In this document: in pieces, positions 45,430-55,342 of the stretch
Layout of the letters: each line of letters opens with the position of its first letter
Position numbering within the stretch: the stretch's first letter is position 1
Source of the DNA: JAPPHA01 sp965220985
GTDB taxonomy: Bacteria; Pseudomonadota; Alphaproteobacteria; Rhodobacterales; Rhodobacteraceae
DNA length: 64,000 bases
NCBI GenBank assembly: GCA_965220985.1
Contig: OZ244854.1
Coordinates: 558,001-622,000 of the forward strand
Direction of reading: 5' to 3'
Program-made: the position numbers and the translations under genes
Notes under the pieces: model-generated
What the model saw: the letters and a program-made list of their open reading frames with translations, nothing else
Told to the model about the DNA's origin: nothing
The model's database searches: none

Positions 45430-46722
45430 TCAGCCGCAGCGCGGCTCGATGTTGTTTTCGGCGGCGTAGGCAGCCGAATCCTCAGCGATCAGAGCGTCGA
45501 TGACTTCCTTGTCGGAGACAGTGAAGTCGGTGATCAATGACCACGTCTGCGTTTCCGCATCCCACTGCTGGACGGCGCCGAGGCCAAGTCCGCCGTGGTT
45601 TTCGCAGGTGACGGTGAAGCTCGGACCGAAGTTCGGAAGGCCAAGAGCCGTCATCTTTTCCTCGTTCATGACGAGGGCTTCCATCCCGTCGCGCATCATC
45701 GCCGGCGTGATTTGGGCAACCCCGTGGATCTCCTGTGCCGTTTTCGCCGCTTCGACGGCAAGCATGGCAGCGTAGAAACCGCGGTTGTACAGGACCGTGC
45801 CGATCCGATCGCCCGCGCCCGCCGCGAGTCCGCGGTCGACCACATAGGTCTGCAGATCATCGAAGACCGGATAGTCCGAGCCGGTGTTGTGCAACGCCAA
45901 CGCTTTGTAACCGTGGGCGCCAGCGCCTGCGGGCAAGGTGTCGATTTCGGATCCGGACCACCAGACACCGATGAAGTTCTCCATCGGATAGCGAATGTTT
46001 GCCGCTTCCTGGATGGCGACCTGGTTCATGACGCCCCAGCCCCACATCAGAACGTAGTCGGGCTGTTCACGACGGATCTGAAGCCATTGCGACTTCTGTT
46101 CCTGTCCCGGATGATCGACCGGCAGCAGGGTCAGCGAATAGCCGTGCTTCTTGGACAGTTCTTCGAGCGTCCGGATCGGTTCCTTTCCGTAGGCCGAATT
46201 GTGGTAGACCAGCGCGACCGTCTTGCCTTCGATGTTGCCATCGTTGAGGTCGAGAATGTGGTTGATCGCGTGGCTCGCGCCATCCCAGTAGTTGGCCGGA
46301 TAGTTGAAGATGTGGCTGAAGATCGTGCCGTTTGCGGCCGATGTTCGACCGTAACCCATGGAATGCACCGGAATGCCGTCAGCCGTTGCCTTCGGAATCA
46401 GCTGGTAGGTGATCCCCGTCGAAAGAGGCTGGTAGACCAGCGCGCCTTCGCCCTTGGTCGCCTCGTAGCATTCGACGCCCTTTTCGGTGTTGTAGCCGGT
46501 TTCGCATTCGATGAGCCGCACCTTGACGCCGCCGATGCCGCCGTCGCGCTCGTTGACCAGCGTGAAATAATCCGCGTAGCCGTCGGCGAAAGAAATGCCG
46601 TTCGGCGCGTACGGCCCAGTCCGATAGCTCAGCGACGGAAAGACCAGTTCAGCAGCGACCGGCACCGCTCCCGCGGCGATGGACGCGGCGACGACAAGTG
46701 TCGTCAGTCCCTTGAGTTTCAT
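45430..46722 (-). CDS. Liv-type ABC transporter binding protein, copy 2
   Basis: 430 residues from ATG 46722. A signal peptide is cleaved after VPVAA; the mature protein begins LVFPSLSYRTGPYAPNG, a Peripla_BP_6 protein of the branched-chain amino acid family. The nearby ligases suggest an organic acid rather than an amino acid. It sits at its canonical place between livM and livF, so this copy is the ancestral one and 41682-42971 the duplicate. A longer open frame upstream overlaps livM and is not coding. Confidence 0.9.
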   Translation of the reverse strand: MKLKGLTTLVVAASIAAGAVPVAAELVFPSLSYRTGPYAPNGISFADGYADYFTLVNERDGGIGGVKVRLIECETGYNTEKGVECYEATKGEGALVYQPLSTGITYQLIPKATADGIPVHSMGYGRTSAANGTIFSHIFNYPANYWDGASHAINHILDLNDGNIEGKTVALVYHNSAYGKEPIRTLEELSKKHGYSLTLLPVDHPGQEQKSQWLQIRREQPDYVLMWGWGVMNQVAIQEAANIRYPMENFIGVWWSGSEIDTLPAGAGAHGYKALALHNTGSDYPVFDDLQTYVVDRGLAAGAGDRIGTVLYNRGFYAAMLAVEAAKTAQEIHGVAQITPAMMRDGMEALVMNEEKMTALGLPNFGPSFTVTCENHGGLGLGAVQQWDAETQTWSLITDFTVSDKEVIDALIAEDSAAYAAENNIEPRCG

Positions 46723-46784
46723 GTCCTTGTTCTCCCTTTTTTGAACGACCGAGCCCCGCACAGCAGGGCACGTCAGTGATGTAC

Positions 46785-47861
46785 CTAATGCGGGAAGGGC
46801 CAGAGCCGCAACTTCTCCTTGATGATTCTCCACAGCATCGCAAGACCGTGCGGTTCCACAATGAGAAAGAAGACGATCAGCGCCCCGACGATGGCGAATT
46901 CGAAATGAGCCGCCAGATCGGTTGCCCATCCCAGCTGTCCCACCATGATGTTCTTCAATAACACGGGCAGCAGAACCATGAAAGCTGCGCCGGCGAAGGA
47001 ACCGAAGATCGATCCAAGACCGCCGATGATGATCATGAACAGAACGACGAAGGACTTCTGAATGCCGAAGGCCTCGGTCACTTCGACCGCACCAAGATAG
47101 ACGCTGAAGAAGAGGGCCCCCGCCACCCCGATGTAGAATGAACTGACCGCAAACGCGCCGAGCTTGGCTTTCAGAGGATTCACCCCGATGATCTCTGCAG
47201 CAATGTCCATGTCCCGGATCGCCATCCACGTGCGGCCATTGCTGCCGCGAGTCATGTTCCGCGCAGCCCACGCGAGACCGATCGTGAAGACGATGCAGAA
47301 CAGATAGGCCGCTGTCGGCGTGGCCTCGGGACCGGTGACCTCGAACCCGAACACCGTTCGCTCGGGCGCGTTGATCTGGCCCGACGCCGAGTAGTTGTAG
47401 AACCACGCGACCTTGTTGAAGAGCCAGACGAGAAAGAACTGGGCCGCGAGCGTGGCGACCGCGAGATAGAATCCCTTGATGCGCAGGGACGGCAATCCGA
47501 AGAACATCCCGACCACCGCCGTGACGCCGCCAGAGAGCAGGACGCAAAAGAATATGTTCAGATCGGGAAACGCGGTCATCAGCTTGTAGCAGGCGTAGGC
47601 GCCGACCGCCATGAAACCGCCGGTTCCGAGCGAAACCTGTCCGCAGTACCCGGTCAGGATGTTCAGGCCGAGCGCCGCGATCGAATAGATGAGGAACGGG
47701 AGTATGACGGCGTTGGCCCAGTAGTCGTTGATGACGAATGGAACGACCAGAAGGGCAATCGCGACAACGCCATGATAGAACCACCGGTCGAACGATATCG
47801 AAAAGGTGGCCTGATCCGCCGTGTAGGATGTCTTGAACTCGCCGACTTCACGATAAAGCAC
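46785..47861 (-). CDS. livM: Liv-type ABC transporter permease, LivM-like
   Basis: 358 residues from GTG 47861, preceded by AGAGGG and lying only 2 nt after the livH stop. It has about ten hydrophobic segments and the LivM hallmark region GYCGQVSLGTGGFMAVGAY. Its last 31 codons are duplicated at 43035-43129. The open frame extends further upstream but overlaps livH and is not protein-like. Confidence 0.88.
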   Translation of the reverse strand: MLYREVGEFKTSYTADQATFSISFDRWFYHGVVAIALLVVPFVINDYWANAVILPFLIYSIAALGLNILTGYCGQVSLGTGGFMAVGAYACYKLMTAFPDLNIFFCVLLSGGVTAVVGMFFGLPSLRIKGFYLAVATLAAQFFLVWLFNKVAWFYNYSASGQINAPERTVFGFEVTGPEATPTAAYLFCIVFTIGLAWAARNMTRGSNGRTWMAIRDMDIAAEIIGVNPLKAKLGAFAVSSFYIGVAGALFFSVYLGAVEVTEAFGIQKSFVVLFMIIIGGLGSIFGSFAGAAFMVLLPVLLKNIMVGQLGWATDLAAHFEFAIVGALIVFFLIVEPHGLAMLWRIIKEKLRLWPFPH

Positions 47862-47863
47862 GT

Positions 47864-48862
47864 TCAGACCCTCTCGATGATCTTTTCGCCGAACAGACCC
47901 TGGGGCCTGAAGACGAGAAACATGAGCGCCAGCATGTAGGCGAACCAGTTTTCGGTCGCGCCACCAAGGAAGGGAGCCCCGATCAGGAACTCGAACAGCT
48001 TCTCGCCGACGCCGATGATCAGCCCGCCGATGATGGCTCCTGGAATCGAAGTGAAGCCGCCGAGAATCAGCACCGGCAGCGCCTTGAGCGCGATGAGCGA
48101 CAACGAGAACTGAACGCCCGACTTGGAACCCCACATGATGCCCGCGACCAGAGCGACGAATCCGGCGATCGACCAGACGATGACCCAGATCACCCGCAGG
48201 GAAATCCCGACCGACAGCGCAGCCTGGTGATCATCGGCAACCGCCCGCAACGCGCGTCCGGTCTTGGTGTACTGGGAAAACACCACCAGACTGATGACCA
48301 GAACGGCGGCGACCACGCTCGCCCAGATGTCGAGATTGTCGAGGTAGAAACCGTAGAATTTGTCGCCGCCAAGAAAGGCCGTCGATTCCTCGATCCAGAA
48401 ATTGCCGCCCTGGGGAATGCCGATGTCCAGTTTCTTGATGTCGGCGCCCCACATCAGGTCCCCGAAGCCCTCCATGAAATAGGCAAGCCCAATGGTTGCC
48501 ATGAAGAGAATGATGGGTTCCTGATTGACGAGATGCTTCAGGATCAGCTTTTCGACCAGCCAGGCGAAGACGAACATGACGAAAAGAGCCAGAATCACGG
48601 CTGCGATGGCGGGCAGATGCCAGCCAAAATGGTGAATCTCGGTGCCGAAAATCGCGTTGATCAGATGCGCGAACGGAATCTGGCCATCCTTGAAGCCAAC
48701 GAGGGTCAGGGCCGCGAACAGCGCCATCACCCCTTGGGCGTAATTGAAGATGCCGGACGCCTTGAAGATCAGCACGAAACCGAGCGCGACGAGCGCATAC
48801 ATCACGCCGGCCATCAAGCCGTTCAGGAACACCTCCACCCCGAAGAAGAATCCCGCCGACAT
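47864..48862 (-). CDS. livH: Liv-type ABC transporter permease, LivH-like
   Basis: 332 residues, multi-helix membrane protein with the LivH pattern: an N-terminal GVMYALVALGFVLIFKASG helix and the conserved PGAIIGGLIIGVGE near the C-terminus. It pairs with LivM to form the channel. The start is ATG 48862, 82 nt downstream of the LivG-like gene. Confidence 0.88.
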   Translation of the reverse strand: MSAGFFFGVEVFLNGLMAGVMYALVALGFVLIFKASGIFNYAQGVMALFAALTLVGFKDGQIPFAHLINAIFGTEIHHFGWHLPAIAAVILALFVMFVFAWLVEKLILKHLVNQEPIILFMATIGLAYFMEGFGDLMWGADIKKLDIGIPQGGNFWIEESTAFLGGDKFYGFYLDNLDIWASVVAAVLVISLVVFSQYTKTGRALRAVADDHQAALSVGISLRVIWVIVWSIAGFVALVAGIMWGSKSGVQFSLSLIALKALPVLILGGFTSIPGAIIGGLIIGVGEKLFEFLIGAPFLGGATENWFAYMLALMFLVFRPQGLFGEKIIERV

Positions 48863-48944
48863 TCATGCACCTCCCGACCAATGGTGGGCAATCATGATCG
48901 CGACCCGCTGGGCCTGGATGCATGGATCCATTCGGTCAATTGCC

Positions 48945-49802
48945 TCAGTCATGAGCGACTCCGAGATAGGCATCGATCACGTCTTCGTTGTTGCGAACCT
49001 CATCGGGCGAGCCGTCGCCGATCTTGCGCCCGTAGTCCATCACGACGACCCTGTCGGCAAGATCCATGACGACACCCATGTCATGTTCGATCAGCGCGAT
49101 GGTCGTTCCGAATTCATCATTCACGTCGAGAATGAAGCGCGACATGTCCTCTTTTTCCTCGACATTCATCCCCGCCATCGGTTCGTCGAGAAGCAGCAGT
49201 CTCGGCTCGGCGGCGAGCGCGCGCCCGAGTTCGACCCGCTTTTGCAGGCCGTAGGGCAATCGCCCGACGGGCGTCTTCCTGATCGCCTGAATCTCGAGGA
49301 AGTCGATGATCTTCTCGACGACTTCGCGGTGGGCGACCTCCTCGCGTTCGGCTCCTCCCCACCACACCAGCTGGCTCAGGAACCCCGAGCGCGTCCAGGT
49401 CAACCGGCCGGTCATGATGTTGTCGAGGGTCGTCATCCCGCGAAACAGGGCGATGTTCTGAAACGTCCGGGCGATGCCCTGACGCGCGATCTGGTGGGGC
49501 TTGAGCGGACCGCGCTTCTTCCCCTCGAACAGGATCTCGCCCTCCTGCGGGTGATAGAATCCGTTGATCACGTTCAGCATCGAGGACTTGCCCGCACCGT
49601 TCGGCCCGATGATCGCCCTGATCTCGCCGTCCTCGATGTCAAAGGACATGTCCTTGATCGCGGTGACGCCGCCGAATCTGAGCGTGATGTTCCGGCACTC
49701 CATGATGGGACCCGAGGTCCCCGAGCGCCCGGCCTCCCGTCCGCTGTCCATCGGACGACCCGAAGCGGTTGCTTCACTTGCCATTGAAACCTCGGAACTC
49801 AT
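48945..49802 (-). CDS. livG: Liv-type ABC transporter ATPase, LivG-like
   Basis: 285 residues. A 30-residue low-complexity N-terminus precedes the ATPase core with Walker A GPNGAGKSS, a modified signature LPYGLQKRVELGRAL, Walker B LLLLDEPMAGMN and the LivG-type C-terminus (DEVRNNEDVIDAYLG). The ATG overlaps the acyl-CoA synthetase stop (ATGA), so the two are coupled. Confidence 0.9.
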   Translation of the reverse strand: MSSEVSMASEATASGRPMDSGREAGRSGTSGPIMECRNITLRFGGVTAIKDMSFDIEDGEIRAIIGPNGAGKSSMLNVINGFYHPQEGEILFEGKKRGPLKPHQIARQGIARTFQNIALFRGMTTLDNIMTGRLTWTRSGFLSQLVWWGGAEREEVAHREVVEKIIDFLEIQAIRKTPVGRLPYGLQKRVELGRALAAEPRLLLLDEPMAGMNVEEKEDMSRFILDVNDEFGTTIALIEHDMGVVMDLADRVVVMDYGRKIGDGSPDEVRNNEDVIDAYLGVAHD

Positions 49803-51772
49803 GCCGCTTGCCTCACATTGGCGCGATCATCGCCCTCGCGGACGTCGCGGATCTCGAGAGTCGCGGAGATCGTTCCCTTGCGTCCGTCCTCGTAGGTGAC
49901 TTCGGTCTCGACGAACACGCTCGTCGAGCCATCATAAAGGGCCGTGAACAGGGGAGCGTACTTTTCCTCGATGATGCGTCGGCGGACTTTCCGCGTCCGG
50001 GTCAGTTCGCCATCGTCTGCGTCGAGCTCCTTGTGCAGAATAAGGAAGCGCCTGATCTGGCAGCCCGAGAGCGATTCGTCCTGGCTGAGCGAGACGTTGA
50101 CCTCTTCGATGTGACGCTCGATCATCGCGTAGACATCGGGGTGCGCTGCGAGTTCCTGATACGATGCATAGGCGACGTTGTTCCGTTCAGCCCAGTTGCC
50201 GACCGCCGTCAGGTCGATATTGATGAAAGCCGTGCAGAACTCCTGATTGGCTCCCAACACCACCGCTTCGAGGATGTTGGGATAGAACTTCAGCTTGTTC
50301 TCGACGTACTTCGGCGCAAACATCAGACCGTCAGCTGTCTTGCCGACATCGCGGGCCCGATCGATGATTCTGAGATGTCCGGTGCTCTCCTCGATCACCC
50401 CGGCGTCGCCCGTTGCGACCCAGCCGCCTTCCCGCTTGGTGTCCTTGGTGCTGCTTTCGTTGCGGAAATACTCGACGAACACGCCCGGAGACCGGTAGTG
50501 GACTTCGCCGGCGTCATCGACCCTGACCTCGACGCCGGGGGATGGAATCCCAACGGTGTCGGGCCTGACCTCGCCATCGGGCTGCTGGGTGATGAACACG
50601 CTGGCCTCGGTCTGACCGTAGAGCTGCTTGAGATTGATTCCGAGCGCCCGATAGAAAACGAAGATTTCCGGTCCGATGGCTTCGCCTGCAGTGTATCCGA
50701 TCCGCACCCGGGACAGACCCAGATTGTTCTTGAGCGGTCCGTACACGAGCAGTTCGCCGAGCCGGTAGCGGAGCCGCTGCCCGAACGACACTGGTCGACC
50801 TTCGAGGATATCCGCGCCGACCTTGCGTGCCACCTCCATGAAATGGCTGAACATGCGCCGCTTCATGGGACTTGCGTCCTCCATGCGGATCATCACGCTC
50901 GTCAGCATCTGCTCGAAGATGCGCGGTGGCGCGAAGTAGTAGCTTGGTCCGATCTCCTTGAGATCATGCAGCATGGTCGCGTCGCTCTCCGGGCAGGCGA
51001 CGCAGAAACCCGTCCAGTAGGCCTGACCGATGGAGAAGATGAAATCCCCGACCCACGCCATCGGCAGATAAGCCAGAACCGAGTCGGTTTGCGCAAGCGT
51101 GTCGAATTCGGATGAATTCCGCGAGGTCTCGATGATGTTGCGATTCGACAGGACGACGCCCTTGGGACGCCCCGTGGTGCCGGAGGTGTAGAGCATGACA
51201 CAGGTCGTGTCGGCGTTCTGTCGCGCGAGCCGCCTTGCGAGTTCATCCGCGACTTCGGGGCCGCTCGCGCGTCCCTTTTCCTCGATCTCTTCGTGGTCGT
51301 GCAGGCGGGACTTGTCGTATTTTCTCAGGCCTCTTGGGTCGAGGTAGATGACCTGTTCGAGATCTTTCAGGCTTTCCTGTGCGTTCAGGATCTTGTCAAC
51401 CTGCTCCTGATCGCCGGCAACGGCGAAGCGTGCCGAGCAATGGGAGAGAACGAACGCCATCTCGTCGGCGACGGCATCCTGGTAGACCGGGACCGGAATT
51501 CCGCCGACAGACTGGACGGCAACCATCGACATGTACAACCGTGGCCGGTTGCGTCCGATGATGGCGACGTGATCACCCTCGTTCAGTCCGAGCGTCAGCA
51601 GACCGCGAGCCAGTGCATTGACCGTCTGTGCGGTTTCGGCCCAGCTCCATGACTGCCAGATCCCGAACTCCTTCTCCCGATAGGCCGGCGCATCGGGGAA
51701 CTGCTCGGCGTTTCGCGCCAGCAGTCTCGGGAGCGTATCGAGATTGGTCTTGGATGTGTCAGGTTTGACCAA
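49799..51772 (-). CDS. Long-chain acyl-CoA synthetase-like AMP-forming ligase
   Basis: 657 residues from a TTG start at 51772 (AAGGAGG ten bases upstream; no ATG fits better). The adenylation motif TSGTTGRPKGV (about 193-203) and the later ATGD and RDVGKTADG regions are intact, as in FadD15-type synthetases of about 600-660 residues. It should activate a fatty or aromatic acid as its CoA thioester. First gene of the Liv operon, it suggests uptake is coupled to activation in the cytosol. Confidence 0.88.
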   Translation of the reverse strand: MVKPDTSKTNLDTLPRLLARNAEQFPDAPAYREKEFGIWQSWSWAETAQTVNALARGLLTLGLNEGDHVAIIGRNRPRLYMSMVAVQSVGGIPVPVYQDAVADEMAFVLSHCSARFAVAGDQEQVDKILNAQESLKDLEQVIYLDPRGLRKYDKSRLHDHEEIEEKGRASGPEVADELARRLARQNADTTCVMLYTSGTTGRPKGVVLSNRNIIETSRNSSEFDTLAQTDSVLAYLPMAWVGDFIFSIGQAYWTGFCVACPESDATMLHDLKEIGPSYYFAPPRIFEQMLTSVMIRMEDASPMKRRMFSHFMEVARKVGADILEGRPVSFGQRLRYRLGELLVYGPLKNNLGLSRVRIGYTAGEAIGPEIFVFYRALGINLKQLYGQTEASVFITQQPDGEVRPDTVGIPSPGVEVRVDDAGEVHYRSPGVFVEYFRNESSTKDTKREGGWVATGDAGVIEESTGHLRIIDRARDVGKTADGLMFAPKYVENKLKFYPNILEAVVLGANQEFCTAFINIDLTAVGNWAERNNVAYASYQELAAHPDVYAMIERHIEEVNVSLSQDESLSGCQIRRFLILHKELDADDGELTRTRKVRRRIIEEKYAPLFTALYDGSTSVFVETEVTYEDGRKGTISATLEIRDVREGDDRANVRQAA

Positions 51773-51951
51773 GTGCCGATTGCCTCCTTGTCACCATCGC
51801 TCGCAAGCGCGGATCACGCAACGGATCCGTGAATCACGATCAATCGAAACTGCGTTCGTGTAAAGTGTGCCGGTCATCTTCTCAAGGGCTTGCAGACGGC
51901 ACAAGGGATGGGTCAGATCGGTCGCGTGATGCAGAATCGTCCTGACGGCCG

Positions 51952-52134
51952 TCACGACGTGTCGGATGCGGCCTCGGACAATCTCGCGATTTCTTCCTTG
52001 ATCTTCAGCTTCTGCTTCTTGAGCGCCACGACGTCCAAATGTTCGTATCCCGGTCGCCGTTCGATGGCTTCGATTTCATGCGACAGTTCTTCGTGTCGTT
52101 TCTTGAGTTCGGCGAGATCAGGATTGGTGCTCAT
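51952..52134 (-). CDS. DUF465 (YdcH-like) small protein
   Basis: 60 residues, two charged helices with the DUF465 pattern: LKKRHEELSHEIEAIERRPG, then LKKQKLKIKEEIARL. These are short cytoplasmic proteins common in alphaproteobacteria; their function is not established. The start is ATG 52134. Confidence 0.9.
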   Translation of the reverse strand: MSTNPDLAELKKRHEELSHEIEAIERRPGYEHLDVVALKKQKLKIKEEIARLSEAASDTS

Positions 52135-52410
52135 CGGTTTCCTCCAGAGTCCAGGGTCACATTTGGCAGTGTCATTCCATCACATCTTCAATTCGATGTC
52201 ACCCGTTGCAGGGTCACAATTTGATGCCGAACGCCCATATTCGACACCTGCCGTGATCGAGCGTCACGCAATCCGACCTGTTGGGCGCGATTTCGCGGGG
52301 TGATGCAGAGACATGGGCTGGAACTGAACGCGGAAACGGCATTTTCCACGGCAAGACCCGAAGTGAGTTCGGCCGTGGTTGGTCGCCAATCGCATGGACC
52401 CGAGCGACCA

Positions 52411-53229
52411 TCAGCGATCGATTCGCGACGCCTTGATTCCGCTTTCATCTGTCGGTGCGGTGTACGGAGACGATGAGAAGTCGAGCGCGGCGCCGTCACG
52501 GAGGATTCGCCGGGCTGCAAGGGAATGGGACTCCCCGTCTTCGCGATGATCGTCTCCCCGGTGGACGACAAATGGAAAGAGCAGCCTGTCGGGAGACTTC
52601 GCGCCCTTTCGCGCTCGGACCACCACCCGTCGGGCATCGCGTCCCGCGCGAGATGCGATCGGCAAGACTCGAATGTCGCCTGCGAATTCGTGCAATACCG
52701 CTAACAGTTCGCTCAACCGGGCCGCCGGATAGACCGCCGTCATGAATCCGCCAGGTTTCAGCCTGCGGGCGCCGATCCTCAGCCATTCGGCCAGTCCGAT
52801 CGCTTCGCGGACCGCGATGGCCTTGCCGGCATCAGCCGGTGACGATGCGGTACCGGCCTCGAAGTACGGCGGGTTGGTCATGACATGATCGAAGTTCCTC
52901 AGGAGCAATTCGGAAGGCACCCTCGCAACATCTGCGATCACGACCGACATGGGAATCTTGTTGTTGATGGCATTCTTGCGAGCGAGATCGGCATAGGTCG
53001 GCTGCACCTCGATCCCGACGATATCGAGTTCTTGCACACGACAACCGAGACAAAGACTGGCGACTCCTGTTCCGCAACCCAGATCGAGGACGGATTCGCC
53101 CGATCTGGCCGGGACGGCCGCCGCCAGAAACACGGAATCGTGCGAGGCGCGAAACCCAGAGACGGGTTGCAACGCCCGGATGCGACCATCGAGAAAAGCG
53201 TCTTCGCTGGTCGCGACCTCGTCAGTCAT
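52411..53229 (-). CDS. tRNA1(Val) adenine-N6 methyltransferase-like protein (TrmN6 family)
   Basis: 272 residues. The SAM-binding motif I is DLGCGTG (49-55) and the N6-adenine/amine methyltransferase motif is NPPY (119-122). The N-terminal Gln-Pro-Val-Ser-Gly-Phe-Arg stretch is typical of TrmN6 (YfiC). It would methylate A37 of tRNA1(Val). Its ATG overlaps the end of the DUF2007 gene by 8 nt. The C-terminal 40 residues are low-complexity and longer than usual. Confidence 0.85.
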   Translation of the reverse strand: MTDEVATSEDAFLDGRIRALQPVSGFRASHDSVFLAAAVPARSGESVLDLGCGTGVASLCLGCRVQELDIVGIEVQPTYADLARKNAINNKIPMSVVIADVARVPSELLLRNFDHVMTNPPYFEAGTASSPADAGKAIAVREAIGLAEWLRIGARRLKPGGFMTAVYPAARLSELLAVLHEFAGDIRVLPIASRAGRDARRVVVRARKGAKSPDRLLFPFVVHRGDDHREDGESHSLAARRILRDGAALDFSSSPYTAPTDESGIKASRIDR

Positions 53230-53446
53230 CGATCGGTGGAAGCTCGATGTCGTTGTCGACGAGAATCGCCCGTGACATGAAGAAGTCGCGTTGCGCGACC
53301 AGGATGCGTCTTGGAAAGACCCCGATCGAACCCTCGAGCGCGCTCATGTGGACGTCAACCGTGAAGCAACGTATACCCTCGCTCTCCAGGATTGCCTGAC
53401 AAAAGGCGATCGTTGCCAGATCATTGGTTCGCAGAAGTTCTCGCAT
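53222..53446 (-). CDS. DUF2007 domain protein
   Basis: 74 residues matching the short DUF2007 proteins (N-terminal MRELLRTNDLATIAFCQAIL, then a beta-strand region RRILVAQRDF). The domain is described as a putative signal-transducing fold; no role is known. It is the first gene of a two-gene unit with the TrmN6-like methyltransferase and is divergent from the polyprenyl synthase gene, as in many alphaproteobacteria. Confidence 0.88.
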   Translation of the reverse strand: MRELLRTNDLATIAFCQAILESEGIRCFTVDVHMSALEGSIGVFPRRILVAQRDFFMSRAILVDNDIELPPIDD

Positions 53447-53540
53447 GATCGAGCCTTAACGGAACGGTCAATGACTTGTCGAGACGGACTCGATCACCAT
53501 ATGTCAGAATACAACGGACTCACGAGCGTCGAGATCAGCC

Positions 53541-54557
53541 ATGTTGCAAGCCGAAGTCAGCACAGAGCCGATCGAAGTCCTGGGATCGATCCCCAGTCTC
53601 GCCGACGATCTCGTCGCCGTGGAGCAGGTCATCCGCGACCGCCTGAAGTCCCGGTACGCACCCCGGGTCGAGGATATCGCGGCCCATATTTTCGACGGTG
53701 GCGGCAAGCGGTTGAGACCGCTCCTCACGCTCGCGGCAGCGCGGATGTGCGGCTACGAAGGGACGGCCCATGTTGGGCTCGCGGCAACTGTCGAGTTGAT
53801 CCACACGGCCACGCTTCTGCACGACGATGTCATCGACGAAAGCCAGCGCCGGCGCGGTCGACCGACGGCGAATCTCCTGTGGGACAACAAGTCGTCGGTC
53901 CTGGTCGGCGACTACCTGTTCTCGCGGGCGTTTCAGTTGATGGTCGAGACCGGATCGATCCGGATCCTCGATGTTCTGGCGAACGCTTCGGCGACGATCG
54001 CCGAGGGCGAGGTACTGCAACTGACCGCCAGCCGATCGCTTGCCACTGACGAGGCGACATACCTCAAGGTCATTCGCGGAAAGACCGCCGCGCTGTTCTC
54101 CGCCGCAACCGAGGTTGGCGGGATCATCGCCGGGGCGCCGGAAAACGTCGTCGAGGCGCTCAGCGAATTCGGGTTGGCCTTTGGCATCTGCTTCCAGATC
54201 ACCGACGACATTCTCGACTACCAGAGCGACACGCGCGGGCTCCACAAGAACATCGGCGACGACTTTCGCGAAAGCAAGCTGACGCTTCCGGTCATCAAGG
54301 CCGTTTCGGACGGCTCGCCCGAGGAGATCGAGTTCTGGAGACGGATCATCGAGCGTGGTGAACCCGGTGACGATGACTTCGACAAGGCGCTGGAGATCCT
54401 CAAGCGCCGCAACAGCCTCGCTCGGGCGCGAGCCGACGCCGAGAACTGGTCGGACAAAGCGACCGTCGCGCTGTCGTCGTTGCCGGATTCATCGGGTTTC
54501 GGCATTCGCGACCTGCTGATCGATCTTGCCAAAAGCTCGGTTTCGCGACTGAACTGA
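53541..54557 (+). CDS. ispB: Polyprenyl diphosphate synthase (ubiquinone side chain)
   Basis: 338 residues with the two aspartate-rich motifs of trans-prenyltransferases: DDVID (95-99) and DDILD (222-226), plus the GGGKRLRP substrate-binding motif (53-60). A chain-length class of octaprenyl or decaprenyl is expected, supplying the quinone tail. It is divergent from the DUF2007 gene. The symbol denotes the family; the exact chain length cannot be read. Confidence 0.9.
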   Translation: MLQAEVSTEPIEVLGSIPSLADDLVAVEQVIRDRLKSRYAPRVEDIAAHIFDGGGKRLRPLLTLAAARMCGYEGTAHVGLAATVELIHTATLLHDDVIDESQRRRGRPTANLLWDNKSSVLVGDYLFSRAFQLMVETGSIRILDVLANASATIAEGEVLQLTASRSLATDEATYLKVIRGKTAALFSAATEVGGIIAGAPENVVEALSEFGLAFGICFQITDDILDYQSDTRGLHKNIGDDFRESKLTLPVIKAVSDGSPEEIEFWRRIIERGEPGDDDFDKALEILKRRNSLARARADAENWSDKATVALSSLPDSSGFGIRDLLIDLAKSSVSRLN

Positions 54558-54814
54558 ACGCATCGGGGCCTTTGCGCTCGAACGCCCTGAAAGGCCTCCG
54601 ACCCGCCCCCGCGACCTACGGGCAGACGACCGCGATAACCGCGCGTTCGACGTCAGTCATCTGGCCCAACAATGACCGGCAAAAGCGACCTTCTTGGCTG
54701 ACCTGAGCCGATCTTTCGTTTGCTGATCGTCAGCGCCGCCGATCATTGTCGACTTCGACGTGATCCATGGCTTCCTCGTGGGATCACTCAGCATGGTGCG
54801 CCAACATGTCGACG

Positions 54815-55078
54815 TCATGCCCCGGCAAGACCGAACCTTGCCTGCATGCTTGCGATGAAACGCTTTCGCAATTCGCCAGTCGAGATGAACTCGCCATCTT
54901 CCGCTTCACTCAATCGCGCATTGATCCTAGCAACGATGCTCTCTTGTTCGTCCAGATATCGCTCGATCGCTTCATTGGCGTGATACGATCTCGACCGTCG
55001 TGAGGCGTCCGCCAGCCGATCCAGGCGGTCACGGATCTCCGGTTTCGTGCTGACGGACAAGGCGCAAATCTTGGTCAT
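54815..55078 (-). CDS. Ribbon-helix-helix antitoxin-like protein, no toxin partner
   Basis: 87 residues. The N-terminal strand ALSVSTKPEIRDRLDRLADAS and the helix SYHANEAIERYLDE are the ribbon-helix-helix DNA-binding fold of CopG/ParD-type antitoxins, followed by an acidic tail that would wrap a toxin. AAAGGA precedes ATG 55078. No ParE/RelE-like gene follows in the 250 nt downstream, so the toxin has been lost or lies elsewhere. Confidence 0.75.
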   Translation of the reverse strand: MTKICALSVSTKPEIRDRLDRLADASRRSRSYHANEAIERYLDEQESIVARINARLSEAEDGEFISTGELRKRFIASMQARFGLAGA

Positions 55079-55342
55079 GGCTCATCCTTTTGTTGAGTGC
55101 ATTCTCGACATGGCATGGCGATGGAGCTCTTTTGCCAAAGTGTCGCCCACGAAACCAGACGAGAGTTCCTCGAAACGCACGACCGAAAGGCCTCGCTCCC
55201 GTACGCGCCAGCTTCGATGGCGATCAGCTACGGGCTGTTATTCGATAGTCCTTCCGAGACCACGAAAATCACGGCTTGCGGCTTTCTCGGAGTCATGGAC
55301 AGGCGAATGTCCGGTCGACGCGTGCAAAGGTCGTGATGTCGC

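Noticed and set aside
52214..52411. A 65-codon frame following the TrmN6-like gene with a TGATG overlap
   Set aside because: The overlap is suggestive, but the composition is proline/arginine/serine-rich in the manner of out-of-frame GC-rich DNA and no motif is visible.
55097..55336. A 79-codon plus-strand frame between the RHH and macro-domain genes, considered as a possible toxin
   Set aside because: It resembles no toxin fold, is on the opposite strand to both genes and has no credible start site.
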